DNA of 64,000 nucleotides from Candidatus Saccharimonadota bacterium (GCA_002726935.1 PBTC01000019.1:1-64000), one strand, 5' to 3'; shown: positions 9,091-18,936, numbered from the stretch's first letter. Notes: a model not told the origin generated them from the sequence alone. A program made the numbers and translations.

Positions 9091-10092
9091 TCACAAGCTC
9101 AACGATAAAGCCTTCTCTACTCTTGGTTTTGAAACCTCAATAATCTGTCTTGCATCCAAAACCCCGTAGGTCAGGTGCCCTTGTTCATGCATGGAGATGG
9201 AGTCAAAACCACAACGGTTAAAAACCTCCCGGATGATCAAGGCGCCTTCCTGTCCAAAGAAGCACTCTGGCTCATGCCAGAAATTGTGCCGGCTGTAATG
9301 AGGGCCGCTTTCCTCCACCGTTGCAAGACGCCGAAGCTCCAAAGCCATTGACTGCAAATCCGCTGTCAAGGTTTCGCCTGGCGATCCATCTAGACTCCTT
9401 CTTTCAGCGCCCTGGATAGCCATCTCCTGTACGAAGTCCCCCACCGTTAAGCATTCTGGCAGTCTATCGGCATTGAAGCTCGATTCAGCTCGCATCATCA
9501 ATGGCACCACCAGAGGCTCAGACCCATCTAGTCCTCTTAATTCAGAATACTGGGCGGCCAAGTCAGGCACGGTGCTTGCCCACGTAGTAAACCCACGAAA
9601 CCGCGGTCGACCCGAGCTGGTGCCGTGAAATAACACCAAAGGCATCCCACTGTCATTTTTCAAGAGGCCATTTGCCAATTCAGAGCGCTGCAAGTCTTTC
9701 CCAGAGGTCGGATTAGTTGAAGCAAGGCCTCCTAGTTCAATGAACTTCTTTCTTGCATGATGCCAATTCGATTCCCCGGGTGCCAATACAGTCAGCCGGT
9801 ATGGCTCAATCAAGTCCTCGACAATCACCTCGTAAGGTTGCGGGCTGTACAACACCAGGCCTCTTGTGTCCACAGCCAACAAAGCGGGCTCACTGTCATA
9901 TGGCCAGGCCTCTTCGTCAAACAACCAATTGGCGTCTTCCAGTTTGTCCCAAGAAGGAAACATGTACACCGCGGCGGTGGCTTCGACCTGCTCACTTAAG
10001 TGGCCAATACGCGGTTGCAAGCCCTCTTTTAGAATCGACTCGATCGCTTCTGCGCTGGTGACGTGGATACAAATATTGGCGGTGGTGTACAT
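9091..10092 (-). CDS. Two-domain protein: N-terminal ART/Tpt1-like domain plus C-terminal ART-PolyVal-like domain
   Basis: N-term MYTTANICIHVTSAEAIESILKEGLQPRIG..AAVYMFPSW..ALLAVDTRGL; C-term SGMPLVLFHGTSSGRPRFRGFTTWASTVPDLAAQYSEL..GVLDARQIIEVSKP. Start trimmed to MYTTAN. Confidence 0.6.
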   Translation of the reverse strand: MYTTANICIHVTSAEAIESILKEGLQPRIGHLSEQVEATAAVYMFPSWDKLEDANWLFDEEAWPYDSEPALLAVDTRGLVLYSPQPYEVIVEDLIEPYRLTVLAPGESNWHHARKKFIELGGLASTNPTSGKDLQRSELANGLLKNDSGMPLVLFHGTSSGRPRFRGFTTWASTVPDLAAQYSELRGLDGSEPLVVPLMMRAESSFNADRLPECLTVGDFVQEMAIQGAERRSLDGSPGETLTADLQSMALELRRLATVEESGPHYSRHNFWHEPECFFGQEGALIIREVFNRCGFDSISMHEQGHLTYGVLDARQIIEVSKPRVEKALSLSL

Positions 10093-10109
10093 TTTTCCTT
10101 TTTCCGGGA

Positions 10110-11495
10110 TCAAAGGCTTGGCGACACAGATGACGTTCTTTCTCTGTGTATGGTGGGATCGGGAAAAAACTTCGGTGCGACTGGATTCTGCTTTGCCGCA
10201 GCACTGCAAATTTCCGGGGTTTTGTTTTTTACATGGAAAAGAGCGATTCCTGTTTGCTTAACTGCCGCTAAACAAAGCTCTTGAGTCTGCTCTTTCACAA
10301 GACTTATTGCGTTCCCATTCTGGGAAACGGCAGCTAAGCATAGGTCTGAAGTTTGCTCAGGAACAAATTGGAGTGCGAAACCATCATTTTGGACTGCCGC
10401 CATGCAAATCTCTGGGGTTTTCTCGTCTACATATTTCAGCGCCATACCTTGACATCTTACGGCGGCCAAACAAATTTCAGGGGTTTTGTCTTTAAGGTAT
10501 ACCAGCGCACGTCCAATGTTTTTTACTGCTTCCAGACAAATTTCATGACTCGGATTCTCGACGTGACGGATTGCCCACCCATTTTGTTTTATTGCTGCAA
10601 GACAGATTTCTTTAGTTTGGTTGTCGATATATTTAAGAGCCTCTCCGTTTTTTTCCACGGCAGACAAGAGGAAGTTGTGATCAACAGACGGGATATATTT
10701 AAGAGCTTCTGGTTTGTATTCAACCGCATCAAGCCAGACATCCTTCTCAAGTCCCAGTTTTCTAATCCACTTAGGATTAAAGCAGGCAATGGCAACGTCG
10801 AGTTCGTGATTAACACCAGAGGCTGCCTTGCAAATTTCGTATGCCTTTGGTGAGGTGTCTAATGGGTTGTCGAATTCATCGCAAAACTGCCCCTTTTTGT
10901 CAATTTGATACTTCTTGTTTCCATTCAAGCGATCAATAATGATGAACAGCCCATCACCATTGCCGTCGGTGTATTGCTTAAAAGCGTTGTTCGATTCAGT
11001 GGCTGCAGTACACCACTGCGTTCCTCTTCCCCAAAAGCAACTGGCACGCTCAGTCTTTGGGGAGACAACAAGCAGTTCCGGGGAATCAATGAGTACTGCG
11101 GTTTCCGAATCGATCTCCTCTCGTTCCTTTTTTGAGACCTCGGCTGGGCTCAATAGAGCTTTAAAAGGCGATAAAACCGTGGCTAGGGCTGGAATAGATT
11201 CGTAGGCGTTCAGGTCGGTTGAAAGGCCCGCGTCTTTTATCATGCTTGCACACCGAATGAACTCATTGAGTGCGGCCGGCACCTTGTAGTGATCTTCTAC
11301 CATGAGTTTTTTGGCGACGACCTGTCTTAATATCCAGTCCAGATATTTTTTGGATGAGGTCGGATCAAGCTCCACCACAGTGTCCCAGGTGCACCTGTAT
11401 TTCGAGTCATTCGGAATTTGGTGCTCGTACTGGTTTCTAAGCCAGGTAAGGCGTCCCCTTTGCTCGGTTTTATCTATGTCGGCCAGGTTTTTCAT
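10110..11495 (-). CDS. DUF4116 repeat protein (paralogue 1)
   Basis: Serial '(E)ICLAAVKQNG.A(I/L)..V.(N/D)(Q/K)T.' repeats; N-term ASCFWGRGTQWCTAATESNNAFKQY; start trimmed to MKNLADIDK by alignment with the paralogue. Confidence 0.8.
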   Translation of the reverse strand: MKNLADIDKTEQRGRLTWLRNQYEHQIPNDSKYRCTWDTVVELDPTSSKKYLDWILRQVVAKKLMVEDHYKVPAALNEFIRCASMIKDAGLSTDLNAYESIPALATVLSPFKALLSPAEVSKKEREEIDSETAVLIDSPELLVVSPKTERASCFWGRGTQWCTAATESNNAFKQYTDGNGDGLFIIIDRLNGNKKYQIDKKGQFCDEFDNPLDTSPKAYEICKAASGVNHELDVAIACFNPKWIRKLGLEKDVWLDAVEYKPEALKYIPSVDHNFLLSAVEKNGEALKYIDNQTKEICLAAIKQNGWAIRHVENPSHEICLEAVKNIGRALVYLKDKTPEICLAAVRCQGMALKYVDEKTPEICMAAVQNDGFALQFVPEQTSDLCLAAVSQNGNAISLVKEQTQELCLAAVKQTGIALFHVKNKTPEICSAAAKQNPVAPKFFPDPTIHRERTSSVSPSL

Positions 11496-11646
11496 GGGGA
11501 AGGCAAAAGCGCAGAGTGGGTTTCCGATGATTGTATGCACAGCGCCCCTGGTCTCAAAGATTTACCGGTGCCTTGTCGGCAGCAACACACATCCTCTCAA
11601 CGCAATCTTGAACTCAAGGCGGCGGTGGTGGGCGGAGGTACTCGAT

Positions 11647-13125
11647 TTAAAAAGGAATCGACGTGTCTTTAATTCGCACTCGTTCTTGGGTTGCTATGGT
11701 CATCATTGCTCTACTCGGATTCTTGATAAGCTCTATGGCCAGAGGATCGCTGCGCACCGCCGCCAAACATATTTCGTCGGTTTTATTTTTGACGAACTTC
11801 AGCGCATATCCTTTGCTTCTTACAGCCTCAAGGCAAATTTCGTCGGTTTGATTTTCAACAAACTGTAAGGCGCGCCCGTTCTCCTTGACGGCAGCAAGGC
11901 ATATATCGATGGTTTGGTTTTTCACGTACTTTAAAGCGAACCCATTTCGTTGAACTGCGGCAAGGCAAACTTCAGGGCTCTGATCCGTAACATGCTCAAG
12001 AGCCGACCCCAACTGGTTGACTGCAGCAAGGCAAATCTCGGGCGTTTTGTTTTCCACAAACTTCAAGTTTTCGCCATTGTCCATGACGGCAGCAAAGCAC
12101 ATTTCAGTGCTCTGATTCTTAATAAATCGCAGGTTTCGACCATTATTTTGGGCCGCCAAAAGACAAAGTTCAGGCGTTTGTTCTTTAACAAACTGAAAGG
12201 CTAGCGCTTGTTTTTGTACCGCAGCGAGGCAAATTTCCGGTGTTTGATTGATGACGTATTCAAGTTGCCAACCATTGACTCTTACCGCAGTCAAGCACAG
12301 CTCCTCGGTTTGGTTTTTGACGTGCTGCAAGGCCCAGTGGTTATTGCTGACCGCATACCGACATAATGAGTTATTTTGTTCACTCAGCCACTCTAGGTTG
12401 ATGAGCTTTGGGTTCTTTTCAAATACTTGTAAGGGAATCTTTGAAAATATTTCTCTTTTGATTTCGTCATCAAAAGTGCAGTCAGAATCATCCAGGAAGG
12501 CTGTTACGGATTCCAATGGCTCTCCCGTGTCAATAAAGGCGCCATCGGATGCGAGTTGATACTTCTTGCCTTTATAAATGAATACGAATAGCTCGCAGTT
12601 TTTGCTCGTATATTGGGAAAAAGCGTTGTCTGAAATTTCAGCCGCGGTACACCACTTTGTACCCCTTCCCCAGAAGCAACTCGCCTTCTCGGTTTTTAGT
12701 CTAACAACCAAAAGATCTTTTGAGCGAAACAAGTAGTCTGTTCCAGCATCCACCTCTGCTCGCTCTTTGTCGCTTAACTCGGCCGGACTGTATTCTTGTT
12801 CATAGGGTCTAAGAACGCTGTTCAATTCTGCGATCGTTGTATAACGATTTAGGTCGGTTGAGACACTATCTCTTTTGAACATAGGAGCACAGCGAATCAG
12901 CTCCTTTAAGGCCTCCGGAACCTTGTAATGATCCTCCCTGAGCAATCTTCCTTCAACTGAAGCTCGCAAAATCCAATCGAGGTATTTTTTGTTTTTGGTT
13001 GGATCCAGAGCGACGGCTTCGTCAAAGTCACACCGACCCCTTCCCTTTGTTGGCATTTGATACGCATACCGTTGACGGAGCCACTCCATGCGGTTCGGTT
13101 TGATGATAGAACGAAGATTCTTCAT
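11647..13125 (-). CDS. DUF4116 repeat protein (paralogue 2)
   Basis: MKNLRSIIKPNRMEWLRQRY...ASCFWGRGTKWCTAAEISDNAFSQY and many ICLAAV repeats. Confidence 0.82.
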   Translation of the reverse strand: MKNLRSIIKPNRMEWLRQRYAYQMPTKGRGRCDFDEAVALDPTKNKKYLDWILRASVEGRLLREDHYKVPEALKELIRCAPMFKRDSVSTDLNRYTTIAELNSVLRPYEQEYSPAELSDKERAEVDAGTDYLFRSKDLLVVRLKTEKASCFWGRGTKWCTAAEISDNAFSQYTSKNCELFVFIYKGKKYQLASDGAFIDTGEPLESVTAFLDDSDCTFDDEIKREIFSKIPLQVFEKNPKLINLEWLSEQNNSLCRYAVSNNHWALQHVKNQTEELCLTAVRVNGWQLEYVINQTPEICLAAVQKQALAFQFVKEQTPELCLLAAQNNGRNLRFIKNQSTEMCFAAVMDNGENLKFVENKTPEICLAAVNQLGSALEHVTDQSPEVCLAAVQRNGFALKYVKNQTIDICLAAVKENGRALQFVENQTDEICLEAVRSKGYALKFVKNKTDEICLAAVRSDPLAIELIKNPSRAMMTIATQERVRIKDTSIPF

Positions 13126-13196
13126 ATACTCACGTCATATTGATCGAAGCTCAACGAAATCCGGGTGGAGATAACCATGCTTTACTCCCCCGGCTC

Positions 13197-14405
13197 TCAT
13201 GATTGCGCCGCTGCAATCTTCTTTACTCGGGAATTGAGCACTTGGACGTAGGTCTGATCTTTCTCAGCCATTTCCGTCATCCAGGAAAACTTCTCGCTAA
13301 AAAAGCGATCCAGGTTTGCATGGAGTACACCATGTTCTTTCATCTCGCGAGCCATTAACTTCGTTTCTTTGGCACCGTCATCAATCATCATCTCGGCGCG
13401 AAGTTCATGAACCTTAAGCACCTTGATCATTTCCTTAATTCGGGCTTTCTTAAAGAACGCCTGGGGAAGATTGCTGACCTCAGCACTCACGGTAAAGGGG
13501 CCATGCCACTTGCTCAGCTTCTCGTAGATCGAATGGTGTTCGTAGTCGACCATCTGGCTGATGCTTACGGCACCCTCCGAGCCAAAGTATGCAAGTCTCA
13601 TTGGCGTGTGCTCGGCAGCCTGATCTGTAAAGGTACATGAGCCAGCCATGGACAAGGCCAGGCGGGTCCACTGGGCCCGGTTTAGTGCGCTGTCAGAAAT
13701 CACGCCGGCCGCGCGCGCCAGCACCTCAGGGAAGCTGAGGCTGCCTTTGGCCTGGTTGGCCAGCACCGACATGGCCATAATATTGTGCTTTACGTAGCCC
13801 AAATCGTTGTTGCTTCGGTCAAAGCTCAAGTGCTTTAAGTTTTCCTCGGGATCATCGCTCTCACCCATGGCGTAGAACTCACCGGTAATTGGGCAGGCGG
13901 AGGTCGTGATCAAAGCCAGAAAGATTGGATTGAGGTCAGTTGCGAACGATTTTCCGCGTTTGATTGCGTTGAGACGAAGTTGTATCCACTTGCGAATAAA
14001 GTAATCGCATGGCTTTCTTACTTTGGAGTTCTTGCTTACCTCATATTCCTGGATGAGCTCTGCGAACATCTCCTGGCGGTGTCCAACTTCCATCCAAGGG
14101 CGCACTTGCATTCCATAGGTGGCCAGGTCACAGCCCAAGTTGCGATAGATCTCGATTTTGTCCTCGTAGCTCAATACTTCCTTTTCATCGAGGTAGGTTG
14201 AGGTCAAATGAGGTACTTCTGTACAGGTCAACTTCTTCTCGTGATACAGGCGGTGGACGCTTTTTGCGTAGTCAGCCAGGCGGTCTTCGTTTTCCAGCAT
14301 CTTGGTCAGCCGAATGGCGAGCATTGGGTCACCTCGGGGAACCTTCAGAAACTCTTCTCTTTCCTGTCTGGCTGCTTCAAACAGCTTTTGCTTCTGGTAG
14401 TCCAC
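13197..14405 (-). CDS. HNH-like protein
   Basis: ACPITGEFYAMGESDDPEENLKHLSFDRSNNDLGYVKHNIMAMSVLANQAKG resembles phage HNH 'CP..G..L...SLDR.....GYV.GN......AN..K'. Confidence 0.55.
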   Translation of the reverse strand: MDYQKQKLFEAARQEREEFLKVPRGDPMLAIRLTKMLENEDRLADYAKSVHRLYHEKKLTCTEVPHLTSTYLDEKEVLSYEDKIEIYRNLGCDLATYGMQVRPWMEVGHRQEMFAELIQEYEVSKNSKVRKPCDYFIRKWIQLRLNAIKRGKSFATDLNPIFLALITTSACPITGEFYAMGESDDPEENLKHLSFDRSNNDLGYVKHNIMAMSVLANQAKGSLSFPEVLARAAGVISDSALNRAQWTRLALSMAGSCTFTDQAAEHTPMRLAYFGSEGAVSISQMVDYEHHSIYEKLSKWHGPFTVSAEVSNLPQAFFKKARIKEMIKVLKVHELRAEMMIDDGAKETKLMAREMKEHGVLHANLDRFFSEKFSWMTEMAEKDQTYVQVLNSRVKKIAAAQS

Positions 14406-14529
14406 GATTTCCCCGGTGATGTTTTTTTATTTAGCCTGAGGCGAAAATTCTATCATATATTGCATTGAAACTATAATAATGCTATCAATGACACCTCGTA
14501 TATTCACCTTCGGTTATTGTGATGATCGC

Positions 14530-15357
14530 TTACAGGGGAAAATAAGGCGCCTTGCGTTGTTCAAGCGTGGAAGCCGGGGCAGAGTATTCGTAGGTTGCCC
14601 TGCTTTCTCTTCTCATCCCCAGGGCTTTGTCCAAGTTCCATTGGGCAAATTCCACCTGAACTTCGCCCTCCTGGGGCCTCCTGACGGTCAATGTGACCAC
14701 TCCGCCATCGTGATCACTGTCTTTGTTGTCATAGCCTGGGAAAGCACGTGAGGCCAAAGCCTGGAACATCTCGAAGGTCTGATCGCGCTCATCTGGGTCA
14801 ATGTGACCATGGTCGTCGGTAAGGAATCGGTAGCGTCCCTCGATTTTTGAATCAGACACTTCAATCTTCAGCGCGGTCCCCGGGTTAATGCCTTTGACGC
14901 TATTAACAAAGTTCTCTGCAAACTCATTGTCGCCGACGCATTGTGCCAATTCTTCCTGAAGCTGCTCGGGCGTTGTGGATTTAAGTTTGCGCACGAAATC
15001 AGGTTGAAGCTTGTGCTGATCAAACGTCGTGTGATCAGAGATCGAGATCTTCCCGCCAGGCGTTACCCCGCGGGTTAAATTCGTGCGGAGTAGCCCGCCA
15101 CAATCGTGGTAGAGGGCCTGAACTGTCTGCTCACGCAGCCGGGTGTACACCTCAATGGCACTCTCGAGCTTTTCGTTTCTCGATACGTCAACCATGAAGC
15201 TATTCTCATCAAACGCCCAAAACTCAGTTCGCCCTGGCAGACCCATTTCACCCTCGCGGCGAATAAAGATGCTGTCAATAGGCTCATCTCGAATGATCTG
15301 CATCACCTGCATGGCAGCTTGCTTGACCAAATCCTCAATTCTGGTCTGATTTTGCAT
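14530..15357 (-). CDS. Hypothetical protein
   Basis: 275 aa ORF. Confidence 0.55.
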   Translation of the reverse strand: MQNQTRIEDLVKQAAMQVMQIIRDEPIDSIFIRREGEMGLPGRTEFWAFDENSFMVDVSRNEKLESAIEVYTRLREQTVQALYHDCGGLLRTNLTRGVTPGGKISISDHTTFDQHKLQPDFVRKLKSTTPEQLQEELAQCVGDNEFAENFVNSVKGINPGTALKIEVSDSKIEGRYRFLTDDHGHIDPDERDQTFEMFQALASRAFPGYDNKDSDHDGGVVTLTVRRPQEGEVQVEFAQWNLDKALGMRRESRATYEYSAPASTLEQRKAPYFPL

Positions 15358-15429
15358 CTCGATTGCTTCCCTTCGCGCTGGTTAATTGATCTCTAATCTT
15401 AGTCAGGTCTGGCTCCTGGCCAAAGAAAA

Positions 15430-15456
15430 AGCCACCGGCGCTAAGCACTGGTGGCT
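15430..15456 (-). terminator. Rho-independent terminator-like hairpin (minus strand)
   Basis: AGCCACC-N13-GGTGGCT followed on the minus strand by TTTTTC. Confidence 0.5.
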
Positions 15457-15538
15457 GTTATGCATTGGAGGTGGCCGTTTTGTTCTGAACAAAGAGGACG
15501 AAAACTTGCCTCCTTTGGTCACTATTGGACGGGTAGCC

Positions 15539-15709
15539 TTACCTTTCCTCGTCTGTTTGTTCGCCGGTTTGTTCGCCGGTTTGCTCTGTGGTGGCGAGGT
15601 TAAGCGTCGTGTCGGCCGCTATGGATAGACTGATTACCTCAAGGCCCTCGAGTTCAGAAGAAAGCTCGGATATCTCAAGGTCGGTCAAATGGATTTGTTT
15701 CGGTTTCAC
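15539..15709 (-). CDS. Small hypothetical protein (56 aa, GTG start), not in the ORF track
   Basis: Reverse-strand read (M)KPKQIHLTDLEISELSSELEGLEVISLSIAADTTLNLATTEQTGEQTGEQTDEER*; GTG overlaps the TGA of 15706..15972 (GTGA). Confidence 0.5.
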   Translation of the reverse strand: MKPKQIHLTDLEISELSSELEGLEVISLSIAADTTLNLATTEQTGEQTGEQTDEER

Positions 15710-15972
15710 GGGTTTTCACCCCCATTTAGTTTTCTGCCGAGCCATTGCAGAGGTTCTTCAAAGATGATCATCAAAGCCTTGATCGCAAATGCAGCCGATA
15801 GGCACGCCAATATCCAGCCCAGAAGTGACTCTGGAGCTGCGTTTGGCTCTTTAAAGAAACTTGGGTCGGCTGTGATGGCCACGTAGGACGCTGTTGCCAG
15901 GCATGCGGCAAGCATCAACAACGCCAAGATCAGCAGGTTCTCTTCAAGGCTGTCTTTTTCGATTGCTCGCAT
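15706..15972 (-). CDS. Small two-TM membrane protein
   Basis: LILALLMLAACLATASYVAITADPSFFKE...SLLGWILACLSAAFAIKALMIIFEEPLQWL; paralogous to 16064..16339. Confidence 0.65.
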   Translation of the reverse strand: MRAIEKDSLEENLLILALLMLAACLATASYVAITADPSFFKEPNAAPESLLGWILACLSAAFAIKALMIIFEEPLQWLGRKLNGGENP

Positions 15973-16063
15973 ATTGATCTCCTTTTCGACCGGGCTCAGT
16001 CGCGTTTACTTTCCGGGTGCAAACACCCTACATTTTGGAGTAATGCCTTCATAGTCCATCCCT

Positions 16064-16339
16064 TTAACGTCTTTGTATTTTCTCCATCACCCAATTTACG
16101 GGCTCTGCGAGGATGATCATTACGGCTCTGATCGCAAATGCAGCCGATAGGCTTGCCAACACCCACCCGAGAAAAGGTTGGGGCTCGGGTGGCTGACCCT
16201 TAAAGAATCCGGGGTCAGATGTGATCAGTATGTAGGCCGATAGTGCCAAACACGCTGAAAAAATCATCAGGAGCAAAATAATTAGATCTTTTCCAGCTCC
16301 TGCCTTTTTGCTGTTTTGCACTTTAGGCTCCCTTCTCAT
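16064..16339 (-). CDS. Small two-TM membrane protein (paralogue of 15706..15972)
   Basis: LIILLLMIFSACLALSAYILITSDPGFFKG...PFLGWVLASLSAAFAIRAVMIILAEPVNWV. Confidence 0.65.
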   Translation of the reverse strand: MRREPKVQNSKKAGAGKDLIILLLMIFSACLALSAYILITSDPGFFKGQPPEPQPFLGWVLASLSAAFAIRAVMIILAEPVNWVMEKIQRR

Positions 16340-16365
16340 GTGAGGTTGAATCGATGCTCAGAGCT

Positions 16366-16506
16366 TCACAGCCTCTGAAGGTACGTATAAACGAGGTCCA
16401 TGGCAAGGGCCAAAGCTAAGATCTTGGCGATCCCAACTAGGACTTCACTAAGAACTTCTTTGACAGCGGGGTTGTGCAGAGAGTCTCTGCTGGGATGCTT
16501 TGACAT
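16366..16506 (-). CDS. Small hypothetical protein (46 aa), not in the ORF track
   Basis: MSKHPSRDSLHNPAVKEVLSEVLVGIAKILALALAMDLVYTYLQRL*. Confidence 0.4.
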   Translation of the reverse strand: MSKHPSRDSLHNPAVKEVLSEVLVGIAKILALALAMDLVYTYLQRL

Positions 16507-16604
16507 TGTTTATTGTTTGATTAAAGCTTTATTAATAATACCCCACTTAAACCTACGAGTCAACATAAGTCACAACAGGCTGTCGTTCCAACTGGTGAAC
16601 CGCG

Positions 16605-18113
16605 CTAAGGTTGTGGTGGCGTCCAGGTGGCTTTCTCCAAACATGCAGTTGCCCGCTCCTGAATAAGATCAAAAGCGCCTGGCGGAACTTCCTGCTCATA
16701 CTTTCTTCGCTTGTTCTTGGACACTTCCCCGTTGTTCTGCAGGGCGCTTGCAATCAGAATGTGCAAAGTAGACCCCTTGATGTCGAATTCAGCTTCTACC
16801 TTTTTCCAAATGTGGTCAAAAGCCGCTATAAATTCAACTTCATTCTTGATGTGGATTTCAAGCGCTTCCTTGGCCATTTTGAAACCAAACTCCACGCAAG
16901 GAGTTGCGTCCCAGTATCGGTAAGTAGACTCTTCGCCTTTGAACGTGAAATCAAAGTCGCCTTCGCCGATCCAGCGGGCGTCCCATAGCTTTCTCGAAGG
17001 CTTTGAATAAGACTCAAGCGCCTGGAGATAAAGTTGCTCGTTCTTTTTCATTGCAACCGAAACCGGCAGCAGATGGCCTTTTTCCAGGTTTCCGGACATG
17101 CACAAGGCGTGATGAAAGAGGAACCGAGAAAGACGCCCGTTACCGTCCATGTAAGGATGCAGGTAAACGAATCCAAAGGAGGCCACCGACGCGGCAACGA
17201 TCGGATCCACCCTTTCTTTGGGGAGCTCGTTGGCCATCTCCATAAAGTGGGTCATCAGTTCATTGCAAAGATCCGGAGGCGGTGGGATGTAGCTGACTGA
17301 ATTTGCTCCGCGCAGGCCTGACTTTCTCAGGTGGTTCTGTTCACTACGAAATGAAGCGGCTTTTTCAAAATCATTGGAGATCGTCGCGCTTTGGAGCTCA
17401 GATAGATAATCTTCTGTAAGGGGTGTTTTCTCATGAGCCTGTCTTAGCAAATTGACAAAGGCCTGCGCCTTGGTTGGTGAGGGTACCTCTCTTTCGATTT
17501 CAAACGATTTCTCGGTCTCACTCAAGTAGGCCCAGCTTAACGCCCTGTCAATGCTCTCCTTGTCTAGGGTTTTCAGGTACTCGTTGGTTTTGTCGAGAAT
17601 CTTTTCTTTGATGTAGGAATCAATCTCAGGCGTTCTCCTGACCTCCGGGTTGTAGGCAATGGAACCAAGTCCATTGAAGTTGACCCTCCATTTCTTTACC
17701 TTCTCAGATGGGCCGGTGATGTACTTCTTTTCATCATAGAGGTCGATGTAATTGCCGCCGGCTGTGGGCGCTCCGATGTCCAGATCGGCTTTGTTAAAGG
17801 TTTCCCATAAATACCCAGCTTTCCTCAGGTACGCACTCGATGGTGCAGCCGTGATGGACTTGCACATGTCGACGGCCGGGATGTGCTTCATCGCCTCGGA
17901 CAGAACTTGTAATTTGGTGCCTTCGTGTTTGAGCGCAAAGAGGAGATGCCCAATAAGGTCGTCCTCTTTTGGCGCCATATTCTTCGGGGCAAGCATTCCT
18001 CCTCCGGGCAGATCCACAACGGAGTTAACAGAACCTATTCTCGATTCGTCCCTGATGTCCAGTATTCTAAGGTTGAGCTTGTCCTTAAGGTAGGCATATC
18101 CGATCTTCATCAT
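16605..18113 (-). CDS. Fic/DOC family protein
   Basis: VAASVASFGFVYLHPYMDGNGRLSRFLFHHAL: Fic motif HPYMDGNGRLSR. Confidence 0.88.
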   Translation of the reverse strand: MMKIGYAYLKDKLNLRILDIRDESRIGSVNSVVDLPGGGMLAPKNMAPKEDDLIGHLLFALKHEGTKLQVLSEAMKHIPAVDMCKSITAAPSSAYLRKAGYLWETFNKADLDIGAPTAGGNYIDLYDEKKYITGPSEKVKKWRVNFNGLGSIAYNPEVRRTPEIDSYIKEKILDKTNEYLKTLDKESIDRALSWAYLSETEKSFEIEREVPSPTKAQAFVNLLRQAHEKTPLTEDYLSELQSATISNDFEKAASFRSEQNHLRKSGLRGANSVSYIPPPPDLCNELMTHFMEMANELPKERVDPIVAASVASFGFVYLHPYMDGNGRLSRFLFHHALCMSGNLEKGHLLPVSVAMKKNEQLYLQALESYSKPSRKLWDARWIGEGDFDFTFKGEESTYRYWDATPCVEFGFKMAKEALEIHIKNEVEFIAAFDHIWKKVEAEFDIKGSTLHILIASALQNNGEVSKNKRRKYEQEVPPGAFDLIQERATACLEKATWTPPQP

Positions 18114-18117
18114 TTCC

Positions 18118-18279
18118 TCGGAAAATTTATACGGCCCAAGGATTTCTTATAAAAACGTGGAGGAATCCCGGATTTTTTGTAAAAGTGCGTGAGTGCATTG
18201 TCCAAGTTTATCCGGAAAATTTATACGAACAAAGGATTTTTTATAAAAACGGCCCGAGCATTCGGATTTTTCATACATC
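18118..18279. repeat. Iterated AT-rich repeats (GGATTTTTTATAAAAA family) and a ~40-bp direct repeat upstream of fic
   Basis: 'CGGAAAATTTATACGNNCNAAGGATTTYTTATAAAAACG' at about 18118-18157 and 18211-18250; further GGATTTTTTGTAAAAG (18170) and GGATTTTTCATAC (18264). Confidence 0.65.
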
Positions 18280-18319
18280 CAAGCATCTGCGCTTGTTTTT
18301 TTATACGGAATCCACTGAT

Positions 18320-18655
18320 TTACGCTGGGTTTCTTCGTTTTCGCAACCACGTCTTCATAAAAAACCATGTGGTGATCAAGACCTCGCCCCCAATACTTAG
18401 GCTGAGCGCCAGGAAAACTCCTCCCATGGCTTGCTTTAGGAATGGCTTGAGTGTCTTCAGAATCTCAACGTCCCCGCTGGACATCACGTAGCCTCCAATC
18501 CCCAATGCGAGCGCAAAACTCAATACCAGTAGCATGGTGATAAACCAAAAAACTATATAAAAGATCAGGGGCAGGGACTCCTGCTCATTTCTCTGTGTTG
18601 GTCCCGTTGATTGGCTATTCATGGATAGCTCTGCCCTTTTTTTAATAATCATCAA
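18320..18655 (-). CDS. Small two-TM membrane protein
   Basis: LPLIFYIVFWFITMLLVLSFALALGIGGYVM...KQAMGGVFLALSLSIGGEVLITTWFFMKTWLRKR. Confidence 0.6.
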   Translation of the reverse strand: MMIIKKRAELSMNSQSTGPTQRNEQESLPLIFYIVFWFITMLLVLSFALALGIGGYVMSSGDVEILKTLKPFLKQAMGGVFLALSLSIGGEVLITTWFFMKTWLRKRRNPA

Positions 18656-18936
18656 CTGCTTTTTGCCTTATTTTTATTCCAAAGTTTCCGTCGTAAGAAC
18701 AAAAACGGTTTCATGACCACGTAAAAGAAGGCAAGCAAGGCGCCTGGCAGTACAAACGTAAGCATGAATGAGACGAAGCGTTCTTGGCGCTCGATGAAGT
18801 GCACATCACCTGTTCTTTCGTAGCTGATCATGTTGTACAAAGGCTCGATGCTGAGGACCGCAATGGTGCCTAAGACTAGAAAGAACAGGATTGTGTAGAT
18901 GGAGGTCGTCTTTGCGGGCTTGTCGTCTCGTTTCAA
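18652..18936 (-). CDS. Small two-TM membrane protein
   Basis: TILFFLVLGTIAVLSIEPLYNMI...SFMLTFVLPGALLAFFYVVMKPFLFLRRKLW; overlaps its neighbours by 4 nt. Confidence 0.6.
   Translation of the reverse strand: MKRDDKPAKTTSIYTILFFLVLGTIAVLSIEPLYNMISYERTGDVHFIERQERFVSFMLTFVLPGALLAFFYVVMKPFLFLRRKLWNKNKAKSS

Noticed and set aside
18147-18368. 73-aa minus-strand ORF over the fic upstream repeats
   Set aside because: Its sequence is generated by the AT-rich direct repeats (YKKS.../RINFP...); more likely regulatory DNA than a gene.
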